From CAVSRC01 sp963830205 (lineage in GTDB: Bacteria > Pseudomonadota > Alphaproteobacteria > Rhizobiales > Kaistiaceae), in the NCBI GenBank assembly GCA_963830205.1, contig CAWHLP010000002.1, forward strand, positions 1 through 64,000: a DNA stretch of 64,000 nt, read 5' to 3'. Shown piece by piece: positions 56,205-64,000 of this stretch. Both the position numbers and the translations under genes were made by a program. Below the pieces are notes generated by a model that saw nothing but the letters and a program-made list of their open reading frames with translations, was not told the DNA's origin and did not search any database. Positions within the stretch are counted from its first letter, which is position 1; each line of letters opens with the position of its first letter.

Positions 56205-56389
56205 CCGGCCGGTTTTCGGCTCTTGATGTGCCTGTCGGCAGGCGCGGCGCGATTCTTCCCATTCGGGGACACGGCGTCGCAGGCAGTGGCGCCCGGCGGG
56301 CGCCGCCACATTGCTGCCGCTTGGTAGACATTGTTTCCAACGGTGCCTATGAACCGATCCGCAGCCCGCCAGAGAGTGCAGACGTGCAG

Positions 56390-56734
56390 ATGACAGCGAC
56401 GGCCGTGATGGCAGAAGACGACGGGGCGATGCCGAGGGAAGGCCTGGAACAGATGCTGGGCAGCGCGCAGCAGGCCAGCGAGTTCCTCAAGGCGATGTCG
56501 CACGAGACGCGGCTGATCATTCTGTGCCTGCTGCTCGACGGCCGCAAAAGCGTGGGCGAGCTTGAGCAGAGGCTGCGGCTGCGCCAGCCCTTCGTGTCGC
56601 AACAGCTCGCCCGCCTGCGCGCCGACGAGCTGGTCGAGGCGCACCGCGACGGCAAGAACGTCTATTACACGATTGCCCGGCCGGAGGTGGCCGAGATCAT
56701 CGGCTCGCTCTACCGCGCCTTCTGCAAGCTCTGA
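56390..56734 (+). CDS. ArsR-family regulator, BigR/SqrR-like with two conserved cysteines
   Basis: A 114-aa winged-helix repressor. LKAMSHETRLIILCLLLDG and the recognition helix region LRLRQPFVSQQLARLRADEL match the BigR/SqrR/YgaV branch. Cys46 and Cys112 (YRAFCKL) are at the two positions that form a disulfide or polysulfide link in SqrR and BigR, so it probably senses persulfide or oxidants rather than metal. The start is uncertain: ATG at 56390 is chosen, and GTG at 56384 or ATG at 56408 are possible. No sulfur-oxidation gene is adjacent. Confidence 0.8.
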   Translation: MTATAVMAEDDGAMPREGLEQMLGSAQQASEFLKAMSHETRLIILCLLLDGRKSVGELEQRLRLRQPFVSQQLARLRADELVEAHRDGKNVYYTIARPEVAEIIGSLYRAFCKL

Positions 56735-56892
56735 GACCTGCTCCCGTAGCACGCAGCTCTGACGGTGGCCGGTGGCTGCCGGCCGCCGCGTTTTTCGCTT
56801 GCCAAGGGCAGGCGCGACCGCTCGAATTCGTTAGCGATTCATCGGGCCGCAAGTGAACGACGGCTCGGGCGACCGGCAGGGGAGGGACCGCC

Positions 56893-58392
56893 ATGGCCGA
56901 CCATATTCTTGCGATCGATCAGGGCACCACATCGACGCGCGCCATCGTCTTCGACCGCGCTCTCAAAGCCGTCGGCATGGCGCAGCAGGAATTCCGCCAG
57001 TTCTATCCGAAGCCCGGCTGGGTCGAGCATGACCCGGAGGACATCTGGGGCTCGGTGGTCGCCACCTGTCGCGCGGCGCTCAGGAAGGCCGGCATCAAGG
57101 CGCGCGACGTGGCGGCGATCGGCATCACCAACCAGCGCGAGACGACGCTCGTCTGGGACCGCAAGACCGGCCGGCCGATCCACCGTGCCATCGTGTGGCA
57201 GGACCGGCGCACCGCCGAGCGTTGCGCGGCGCTGCGCGGGGCCGGCGCCGAGCCGATGGCGACCGCCGCCAGCGGGCTCATCATCGACCCCTATTTCTCC
57301 GGCACCAAGGTCGCCTGGCTGCTCGACCATGTGAAGGGAGCGCGGGCCAAGGCTGAGAAAGGCGACCTCTGCTTCGGCACCATCGACAGCTTCCTCATCT
57401 GGCGGCTGACCGGCGGGCGCAGCCACGCCACCGACGCCACCAACGCCTCGCGCACGCTGATGTTCGACATCCACAAGCAGGCGTGGAGCGACCAGCTTCT
57501 GACGCTCCTCGACGTGCCCGGCGCCATCCTGCCGGAGGTCAAGGACTGCGCCGCCGATTTCGGCGTCACCGACAAGGCGGTGCTGGGCGCCGAAATCCCC
57601 ATCCTCGGCGTTGCCGGCGACCAGCAGGCGGCGACCGTGGGCCACGCCTGCTTCAAGCCGGGCATGCTGAAATCGACCTACGGCACCGGCTGCTTCGCCT
57701 TGCTCAACACCGGCGATGAAGCGGTGCGTTCCGACCACCGGCTGCTGACCACCATCGCCTATCAGCTCGACGGCAAGGCGACCTATGCGCTGGAGGGGTC
57801 GATCTTCATCGCCGGCGCGGCCGTGCAGTGGCTGCGCGATGGGCTGAAGATCATCGGGGGGGCGGCCGAGTCATCGAAGCTCGCTGCCAAGGCGGACCCG
57901 GAGCAGGCGGTCTATCTGGTGCCGGCCTTCGCCGGGCTGGGGGCGCCCTATTGGGACGCCGAGGCGCGCGGAGCGATCTACGGCATCACCCGCGGCACCA
58001 CCGGCGCCGAGCTTGCCCGCGCCGCGCTGGAGGCGGTCTGCTACCAGACGCGCGACCTCATGGAGGCGATGCGGCGCGACTGGCCGGACGGCCGCGGGGC
58101 GCGCACGGTGATCCGGGTCGACGGCGGCATGGTGGCCTCCGACTGGACCATGCAGTTCCTCGCCGACATCCTGCACGCGCCGGTCGACCGGCCTGAGGTG
58201 GCGGAGATGACGGCGCTGGGTGCCGCCTATCTCGCCGGCTACCGTGCCGGTCTCTATCCGGCGCCGGCGGCTTTTGCGCGCAGCTGGAAGCGGGGAAAAC
58301 GCTTCACGCCGAAGATGCGCGAAACCGTGCGCGCGGCCAAATATGCCGGCTGGCAGGAGGCGGTCATGCGCACGCGCTCGCGGCCGGCCTGA
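56893..58392 (+). CDS. glpK: Glycerol kinase
   Basis: A 499-aa FGGY-family kinase that makes sn-glycerol 3-phosphate from glycerol and ATP. The N-terminal phosphate motif LAIDQGTTSTRAIVFD and the segments GITNQRETTLVWDRKTG, AGDQQAATVGHACF and IRVDGGMVASDWTMQFLAD are complete. GGGAGGGA precedes the ATG. No glycerol facilitator or glpD is in the window. It is intact and of standard length. Confidence 0.96.
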   Translation: MADHILAIDQGTTSTRAIVFDRALKAVGMAQQEFRQFYPKPGWVEHDPEDIWGSVVATCRAALRKAGIKARDVAAIGITNQRETTLVWDRKTGRPIHRAIVWQDRRTAERCAALRGAGAEPMATAASGLIIDPYFSGTKVAWLLDHVKGARAKAEKGDLCFGTIDSFLIWRLTGGRSHATDATNASRTLMFDIHKQAWSDQLLTLLDVPGAILPEVKDCAADFGVTDKAVLGAEIPILGVAGDQQAATVGHACFKPGMLKSTYGTGCFALLNTGDEAVRSDHRLLTTIAYQLDGKATYALEGSIFIAGAAVQWLRDGLKIIGGAAESSKLAAKADPEQAVYLVPAFAGLGAPYWDAEARGAIYGITRGTTGAELARAALEAVCYQTRDLMEAMRRDWPDGRGARTVIRVDGGMVASDWTMQFLADILHAPVDRPEVAEMTALGAAYLAGYRAGLYPAPAAFARSWKRGKRFTPKMRETVRAAKYAGWQEAVMRTRSRPA

Positions 58393-58496
58393 GCCGTGGG
58401 CGGCCGCCGGTGCGGTGAAGGCGATTGACAGCGGCCACGGCAGTGTCGAGGCTCTCCCCCGAGGGGCTTGAGGCCCCGCTCGCGGAGGGCGGCCAA

Positions 58497-59768
58497 GTGC
58501 TGGAGGCCATCGGGCGTCAGGTCGAGGATCGTCGCGACGATCTGGTGGCGCTCACCTCTGATCTGATCCGCATCCCGTCGGTCAATCCGCCGGGCGAGGC
58601 CTATCGCGACTGCTGCGAGATGATCGCGCGGCGGCTGCAGCCGCTCGGCTTTGAAGCGACGTTCGTGCGCGCCGAGGGAACGCCCGGCGATAGCGACCGC
58701 TATCCGCGTTGGAACGTGATCGCCCGGCGCCAAGGCCGCAGTCCAGGCGCCTGCGTCCATTTCAACGGGCACATCGACGTGGTCGAGGCGGGCGCCGGCT
58801 GGAGCTTCGATCCCTTCGGCGGGGCGGTGCGCGACGGGCGGGTCTACGGCCGCGGCGCCTGCGACATGAAGGGCGGGCTGGCGACAGCGATCGTGGCGGT
58901 GGAAGCCTTCCTTGCCCTCTGTCCGGACCATCCCGGTGCCATCGAGATCTCCGGCACGGCGGACGAGGAATCGGGCGGTTATGGCGGCGTCGCCTATCTC
59001 GCCGACAGAGGCCTGATGGCGCGGCCGCGCATCGACCACGTGATCATCCCGGAACCGCTCAACAAGGATCGCGTCTGTCTCGGCCATCGCGGCGTGTGGT
59101 GGGCCGAGATCGAGACCAAAGGCCGCATCGCCCACGGTTCGATGCCGTTCCTCGGCGACAGCGCCATCCGCCACATGGGCGCCGTGCTCGATGCCTTCGA
59201 GGCGGAGCTCTACCCGGCGCTCGCCGCGCGGCGGACCGCCATGCCGGTGGTGCCCGACGGGGCGCGCCAGTCGACCATCAACATCAACTCGATCCACGGC
59301 GGCATCGGCGAGGATTATTCCGGCTTCCCCTCGGCCTGCGTCGCCGATTCCTGCCGCATGGTCATCGACCGGCGCTTCCTGATCGAGGAGGACCTCGCGG
59401 ACGTGAAGGGCGAGGTGCGCGGCATCCTCGACCACTTGGCCGGGACGCGCGACAAGTTCCGCTACGAGCTGCGCGACCTGTGGGACGTGGTGCCGAGCAT
59501 GACCGACCGCGAGGCGCCGGTGGTGCGCTCGGTGTCATCGGCGATTGCCGCCGTGCTCGGCCAGGCCGCCCAATACGTCGTTTCACCGGGCACCTACGAC
59601 CAGAAGCACATCGACCGCATCGGCCGGATCAAGGATTGCATCGCCTACGGGCCCGGCATCCTCGATCTCGCCCACCAGCCGGACGAATATGTCGTCATCG
59701 ACGACATGGTGGATTCGGCTAAGATCATGGCACTGGCTACGCATCACCTGCTTTACGGACACCCATAG
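58497..59768 (+). CDS. M20-family metallopeptidase/amidohydrolase (ArgE/DapE type)
   Basis: A protein of about 423 aa with the di-zinc site of the family: HFNGHIDVVEAG (His and general-base Asp), GRGACDMKGGLA (bridging Asp), and TADEESGGYGG (catalytic Glu pair). A dimerisation domain with AHGSMPFLGDSAIRHMG follows. I prefer GTG at 58497, which has GGAGGG at spacing 7, over an upstream TTG at 58425. The dipeptide-type transporter begins 45 bp downstream, so the enzyme probably cleaves an imported peptide or N-acyl amino acid. It is cytoplasmic. Confidence 0.87.
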   Translation: MLEAIGRQVEDRRDDLVALTSDLIRIPSVNPPGEAYRDCCEMIARRLQPLGFEATFVRAEGTPGDSDRYPRWNVIARRQGRSPGACVHFNGHIDVVEAGAGWSFDPFGGAVRDGRVYGRGACDMKGGLATAIVAVEAFLALCPDHPGAIEISGTADEESGGYGGVAYLADRGLMARPRIDHVIIPEPLNKDRVCLGHRGVWWAEIETKGRIAHGSMPFLGDSAIRHMGAVLDAFEAELYPALAARRTAMPVVPDGARQSTININSIHGGIGEDYSGFPSACVADSCRMVIDRRFLIEEDLADVKGEVRGILDHLAGTRDKFRYELRDLWDVVPSMTDREAPVVRSVSSAIAAVLGQAAQYVVSPGTYDQKHIDRIGRIKDCIAYGPGILDLAHQPDEYVVIDDMVDSAKIMALATHHLLYGHP

Positions 59769-59813
59769 GGCCCGCCGGCGCGATCCCGGTTGGGGGGAGA
59801 GGGAGAACCATCC

Positions 59814-61298
59814 ATGAAGGCACTCAGGCTGGCGGCGCTGGCCGCTGTCGTCGCGGCAGGTCTGCTACCCGGTGCGGCCATGGCCGCGCGCACCGACATC
59901 ACCATCGGCATGGTGCTCGAGCCGCCGGGGCTCGACCCGACCTCCGGCAATGCCGCGGCCACCGACGAGGTGACCTACGCCAACATCTTCGAGGGACTGA
60001 CCCGCATCGACGAGACCGGCGCCGTCCAGCCCGATCTCGCCCAGTCGTGGGACATCTCGGCCGACGGGCTGAGCTACACCTTCCACCTGCATGACGGGGT
60101 GAAGTTCCACGACGGCACGCCGCTCACGGCGCAAGTGGTCAAGTTCTCGCTCGACCGCACGACGGCCGAGGGCAGCACCAACGGGCAGAAGCAGCTCTTT
60201 GCGGCAATAGACAAGGTCGAGGCGGTCGACCCGCTCACCGTCAAGGTGACGCTCAAGCACCCGCAAGGCAACTTCCTCTACAATCTTTCCTGGGGCGACG
60301 CCGAGATCGTGGCCCCGAACAGCGCCGCCGACAACGCCACCCATCCGGTCGGCACCGGCCCGTTCAAGTTCGTCGACTGGGTCAAGGGCGACCACGTCGA
60401 CCTGGCGAAGAACCCGGACTACTGGGGCACGCCGGCCAAGCTCGACAAGGCGACGTTCAAGTTCATCGCTGACCCGACCGCCGCCTTCGCGGCGATGATG
60501 GCCGGCGACGTCGATGCCTTCCCCAATTTTCCGGCGCCGGAGACGCTCGCCCAGTTCAAGGCCGATCCGCGCTTTTCCGTCGTCATCGGCACCACCGAGG
60601 GCGAGACGATCCTGGCCATGAACAACGGCAAGAAGCCGTTCGACGACCTCAAGGTGCGCCAGGCGATGTCCTATGCCATCGACCGCAAGGCGATCATCGA
60701 CGGCGCCATGTTCGGCTACGGCACGCCGATCGGCAGCCACTATTCGCCGGCCGATCCCGGCTATGTCGATCTCACCGGCCTCTATGCCTACAACCCGGAC
60801 AAGGCGAAGGAGCTGCTCAAGGAGGCTGGCTACCCGGACGGCTTCAAGGTGACGCTCAAGCTGCCGCCGCCCTCCTATGCCCGCCGTGGTGGCGAGATCA
60901 TCGCCCAGCAGCTCAAGGCGGTCGGCGTCGAGGCCACGATCATTCCGGTGGAATGGGCGCAGTGGCTGTCAGACGTGTTCAAGAACAAGGACTACGACCT
61001 CACGATCGTGTCGCACACCGAGCCCGCCGACTACGGCATCTACGCCCGCGACGACTACTATTTCGACTACCATTCGGACGCGGTGAAGGCGCTGATGGAC
61101 AAGCTCAATCTGGCGACCGACCCGGCGGCACGCAACGCCATCATCGGCGACATCCAGAAGAAGATCGCCGACGACGCGGTCAACGTGTTTCTCTTTGAAT
61201 TGCCCAAGCTTGGCGTGTGGAACGCCAAGATCAAGGGCCTGTGGGCGAACTCGCCCATCCAGGCCAACGACCTGAGCAAGGTCTCTTGGGAGGACTGA
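59814..61298 (+). CDS. ABC transporter substrate-binding protein, family 5 (peptide/nickel type)
   Basis: A 494-aa periplasmic protein with a signal peptide (LAALAAVVAAGLLPGAAMAA). Family-5 motifs are present: YANIFEGLTRIDETGAVQPD, LAQSWDISADGLSYTFHLHD and GTGPFKFVDWVKGD. It binds peptides or related ligands and delivers them to the permeases encoded downstream. The ATG at 59814 is chosen, with GGGAGAGGGAGAA upstream. Confidence 0.92.
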   Translation: MKALRLAALAAVVAAGLLPGAAMAARTDITIGMVLEPPGLDPTSGNAAATDEVTYANIFEGLTRIDETGAVQPDLAQSWDISADGLSYTFHLHDGVKFHDGTPLTAQVVKFSLDRTTAEGSTNGQKQLFAAIDKVEAVDPLTVKVTLKHPQGNFLYNLSWGDAEIVAPNSAADNATHPVGTGPFKFVDWVKGDHVDLAKNPDYWGTPAKLDKATFKFIADPTAAFAAMMAGDVDAFPNFPAPETLAQFKADPRFSVVIGTTEGETILAMNNGKKPFDDLKVRQAMSYAIDRKAIIDGAMFGYGTPIGSHYSPADPGYVDLTGLYAYNPDKAKELLKEAGYPDGFKVTLKLPPPSYARRGGEIIAQQLKAVGVEATIIPVEWAQWLSDVFKNKDYDLTIVSHTEPADYGIYARDDYYFDYHSDAVKALMDKLNLATDPAARNAIIGDIQKKIADDAVNVFLFELPKLGVWNAKIKGLWANSPIQANDLSKVSWED

Positions 61299-61373
61299 GG
61301 ATCATGGACCTCCGGGGCCGCGCGGCGTGACGCCGCCGGCCGCGGACCCGTGACAGCGCAAGCTAGAGACTAG

Positions 61374-62324
61374 ATGGCATCCTACGTCGCAACGCGGGCA
61401 GCTTCGCTCCTAGCAACCCTCGTTGCCGCCAGCATCGTCATCTTCCTGGTGATGGAAGTGCTGCCCGGCGACCCGGCCTCGTTCATGCTGGGGCTGAACG
61501 CCGATGCCGCCACGGTGGCGGCGCTCAGCCACCAGCTCGGCCTCGACCAGCCGCTGGCGCAACGCTACCTGATGTGGATCACCGGCTTCGTCCACGGCGA
61601 TTTCGGCATCAGCTACACCTATCGGGTGCCGGTGGCGGAGCTGGTCACCCAGCGCCTGTGGGTGAGCCTGCCGCTGGCGCTGATGGCGCTGGCGCTGGCC
61701 GTGGTCATCGCCTTCCCCGTCGGCGTCATCGCGGCGACACGGCGCAACCAGCCGGCCGACCTGGTCATCATGGGGGCGACCCAGCTCGGCATTGCGGTGC
61801 CGAACTTCTGGTTCGCCATGCTGCTGGTTCTGGCCTTTTCCCTCGGCCTGCACTGGTTTTCGGCCGGCGGCTTTCCCGGCTGGAACGCCGGGCTGTTCGC
61901 CGGCCTCAAGGCGCTCACTTTGCCGGCGATCGCGCTCGCTCTGCCGCAGGCCTCGATCCTGGCGCGGGTCATGCGCTCCTCGCTGCTCGACACGCTGCAC
62001 GAGGACTTCATGCGCACCGCCCGCGCCAAGGGCCTCACCGCCGGACAGGCGGTGCGCCGCCATGCGGTGCGCAACGCGCTCATCCCGGTGATGACCATCA
62101 TCGGCCTGCAATTCTCCTTCCTGCTCGCCGGCGCCATCATCATCGAGAACGTGTTCTACCTGCCCGGCCTCGGCCGCCTCGTCTTCCAGGCGATCACCCA
62201 GCGCGACCTGATCGTGGTGAAGAGCGTCGTGCTCTTGCTCGTCGCCGCGGTGGTCGTCGTCACCTTCGCCGTCGATCTCGCTTATGCGGCGATCGACCCC
62301 CGGCTCAGAAGGCACCGCCCATGA
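61374..62324 (+). CDS. ABC transporter permease, DppB type
   Basis: A 316-aa inner-membrane protein with about six hydrophobic segments. The motifs MEVLPGDPASFMLG near the N-terminus, EDFMRTARAKGLTAGQAVRR (the ATPase-contact loop) and ENVFYLPGLGRLVFQAITQR are typical of DppB. Its stop overlaps the next start by ATGA. Confidence 0.93.
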   Translation: MASYVATRAASLLATLVAASIVIFLVMEVLPGDPASFMLGLNADAATVAALSHQLGLDQPLAQRYLMWITGFVHGDFGISYTYRVPVAELVTQRLWVSLPLALMALALAVVIAFPVGVIAATRRNQPADLVIMGATQLGIAVPNFWFAMLLVLAFSLGLHWFSAGGFPGWNAGLFAGLKALTLPAIALALPQASILARVMRSSLLDTLHEDFMRTARAKGLTAGQAVRRHAVRNALIPVMTIIGLQFSFLLAGAIIIENVFYLPGLGRLVFQAITQRDLIVVKSVVLLLVAAVVVVTFAVDLAYAAIDPRLRRHRP

Positions 62325-63187
62325 GCGTCGAGCCGCTGGAGAGCGCACCGGCACCGGCCGCCGCGAGGGGGCGCGGGCTGCACGGCAGCATGGTGGTCGG
62401 CGGCGCGATCACGCTCTTCATGGTCGCGGTCGCCCTGGTCTCGCTCGTGTGGACGCCCTACGACCCGGCGGCCATCTCGATTCCCGACAAGCTGCAGCCG
62501 CCCTCGGCGCTGCACTGGCTGGGGACCGATCATTTCGGCCGCGACGTGCTCTCCATGCTGATGGAGGGGGCGCGGAATTCGATGGCGGTGGCGTTGATCG
62601 CGGTCGGCGTCGGCGTCGGCGCCGGCGTGCCGCTCGGCCTTTTCGCGGCGGCCCGGCGCGGCTGGCTCGACGAGGTGGTGATGCGGGTCAACGACCTGGT
62701 CTTCGCCTTTCCGGCGCTGCTGCTCGCCATCATGATCACGGCGCTGCTTGGGCCGGGCGTGGTCAATGCGATCCTCGCCATCGGCATCTTCAACGTGCCG
62801 GTCTTCGCCCGGCTGACGCGCGGGGCGGCGCTGTCGCTGTGGACGCGCGACTACGTGCTCGCCGCCCGCGTCGCCGGCAAGGGGCCGTGGCTGATCTCGA
62901 TCGAGCACATCCTGCCCAACCTCCTCAACACGCTGGTGGTGCAAGCAACCATCCAGCTTTCGCTCGGCCTCTTGGCGGAGGCGGCGCTCTCCTATGTCGG
63001 GCTGGGCACGCAGCCGCCGGCGACGAGCTGGGGCCGCATGCTCGCCGAGGCGCAGACCATGATCGCGCTGGCGCCGCGTCTGGCGATCTTGCCGGGCCTG
63101 GCGATCGTCGTCGCGGTGCTCGGCCTCAACCTGCTGGGCGACGGCCTGCGCGACCTTCTCGACCCCCGATGGCGGCGCCTCAGATGA
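62321..63187 (+). CDS. ABC transporter permease, DppC type
   Basis: A 288-aa membrane protein with the family start HWLGTDHFGRDVLSMLMEGA and the contact loop RDYVLAARVAGKGPWLISIE, followed by EAALSYVGLGTQPPATSWG. It pairs with the DppB-type permease. The ATG at 62321 overlaps the upstream stop, and its own stop overlaps the ATPase gene start by four bases. Confidence 0.93.
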   Translation: MSVEPLESAPAPAAARGRGLHGSMVVGGAITLFMVAVALVSLVWTPYDPAAISIPDKLQPPSALHWLGTDHFGRDVLSMLMEGARNSMAVALIAVGVGVGAGVPLGLFAAARRGWLDEVVMRVNDLVFAFPALLLAIMITALLGPGVVNAILAIGIFNVPVFARLTRGAALSLWTRDYVLAARVAGKGPWLISIEHILPNLLNTLVVQATIQLSLGLLAEAALSYVGLGTQPPATSWGRMLAEAQTMIALAPRLAILPGLAIVVAVLGLNLLGDGLRDLLDPRWRRLR

Positions 63188-64000
63188 GCCTGCTCTCCAT
63201 CGACAGCCTGACCGTCTCGATCGGCTCCACGCCGATCCTCAAGGGCGTGTCGCTTGCGGTCGAACGCGGCAAGGTGCTGGGCATTGTCGGCGAGTCCGGC
63301 TCGGGCAAGACGATGACGGCGCTCGCCGTCATGCGCCTGCTGCCGCATCGGGCCGTGGTCAGCGGGCGTATCGCCCTCGACGGCGCCGACCTCATGGCCC
63401 TCGACGAGGCCGCCATGTGCGGCCATCGCGGCCGCACGCTCGGCATGGTGTTCCAGGAGCCGCTGAGCGCGCTCAACCCGGTCAAGACCATCGGCGCGCA
63501 GGTGGCCGAAACCGTGCGCGTGCATGCCCGTGCCTCGCCGGCGGAAGCCGCCGAACGGGCGCGCGAGGCGCTCGACCGGGTCGGCCTGCCGGCGACTCGC
63601 TTTCCCCTCGACACCTATCCGCACGAGCTTTCCGGCGGCCAGCGCCAGCGGGTGGTGATCGCCATGGCGACGGTGCTCAAGCCCAAATTATTGATCGCCG
63701 ACGAGCCGACCACCGCCGTCGACGTCACCACGCAGGCGCGCATCCTCGACCTGTTGCGCCGGCTGGTGGCCGAGGACGACGTCGGCCTCGTCCTCATCAG
63801 CCACGACCTCGCCGTGGTCGCCGAGATGGCCGACCGCATCGCCATCATGAAGGACGGCGTGGTGGTCGAAGAAGGCGAGACGGTCGGCCTCTTCCGCGGC
63901 CTCAAGAACCCCTATTCGCGCATGCTGTTCGCGGCCTCGACCTACAGCTCGCGGCGGGTCAGGCGGCTCCACCCGGACGAAGGGCATCAGGCGCCGATCC
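63184..64000 (+). CDS. ABC transporter ATP-binding protein, DppD type (cut by window end)
   Basis: The first 272 codons of an ATPase with Walker A GESGSGKT at residues 36-43, Q-loop VFQEPLSALNP, signature LSGGQRQRV, Walker B LLIADEPTTAVD and H-loop LISHDLAVV. It energises the dipeptide-type importer. The reading frame stays open to the last base. It may continue as DppD alone or as a DppDF fusion. Confidence 0.93.
   Translation, partial: MSLLSIDSLTVSIGSTPILKGVSLAVERGKVLGIVGESGSGKTMTALAVMRLLPHRAVVSGRIALDGADLMALDEAAMCGHRGRTLGMVFQEPLSALNPVKTIGAQVAETVRVHARASPAEAAERAREALDRVGLPATRFPLDTYPHELSGGQRQRVVIAMATVLKPKLLIADEPTTAVDVTTQARILDLLRRLVAEDDVGLVLISHDLAVVAEMADRIAIMKDGVVVEEGETVGLFRGLKNPYSRMLFAASTYSSRRVRRLHPDEGHQAPI

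Larger units (their letters stand above)
56053..56389. other. 337-bp intergenic region after ftcR
   Basis: No gene is supported. It holds a strong terminator (56145-56183) and, 10 bases later, the inverted repeat GAATGTGTATTC (56193-56204). The rest up to 56389 is the leader of the ArsR-type gene. Confidence 0.55.

Overview
The window is GC-rich chromosomal DNA of an alphaproteobacterium, almost certainly of the order Hyphomicrobiales (Rhizobiales). The diagnostic genes are motC, motE, a motD-type fliK, flbT, flaF, short flgD and flgA, a DUF1217 gene and an FtcR/Rem-type orphan response regulator. Together they form the single-locus flagellar regulon of rhizobia and Brucella.

Layout. (1) 0.2-10.7 kb: an HU-like gene, then a locus for a sulfated, probably carbohydrate, substrate. 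It holds a PHP-type hydrolase, a six-gene minus-strand operon (Tat-exported binding protein, two MalFG-type permeases, a Cys-type sulfatase, a DUF4432 epimerase-like protein, a 63-aa basic protein), a divergent LysR regulator with a palindromic T-N11-A site, and a radical-SAM anaerobic sulfatase maturase. (2) 11.1-16.4 kb: three closely packed genes for exported proteins of unknown role, the last with a laminin-B-like domain. (3) 16.4-20.6 kb: an acyl-CoA synthetase, a thiamine-diphosphate enzyme and an exported FMN-binding protein. (4) 20.6-56.1 kb: the flagellar cluster. The flgE-flgK-flgL-flaF-flbT-flgD-fliQ-flhA-fliR operon with four trailing genes, and DUF1217-flgF-fliI, read leftward. 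motA-fliM-fliN-fliG-flhB, flgB-to-fliP, flagellin, fliF-fliH-motB-motC-fliK-SLT, a CheY-like gene and ftcR read rightward. (5) 56.4-64 kb: a two-cysteine ArsR regulator, glpK, an M20 amidohydrolase and a dipeptide-type ABC transporter cut by the window end.

Regulation. Six copies of a motif close to CAGCCTCGCGCAAGCCT lie in front of flgE, the DUF1217/flgF/fliI operon, motA, fliN, flgB and fliF. They are candidate promoters or FtcR/Rem sites. The flagellin gene lacks a clear copy but has a 5'-UTR hairpin that could be a target of FlbT.

Sequence quality. About twelve genes are broken by one to four frameshifts each. Where I could read the junction, nearly all are one-base insertions that restore a normal family protein when removed. 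I therefore treat these genes as probably intact in the organism and damaged by insertion-type sequencing error, and I annotate full spans. The alternative, real decay of hook and filament genes, is listed as a finding.
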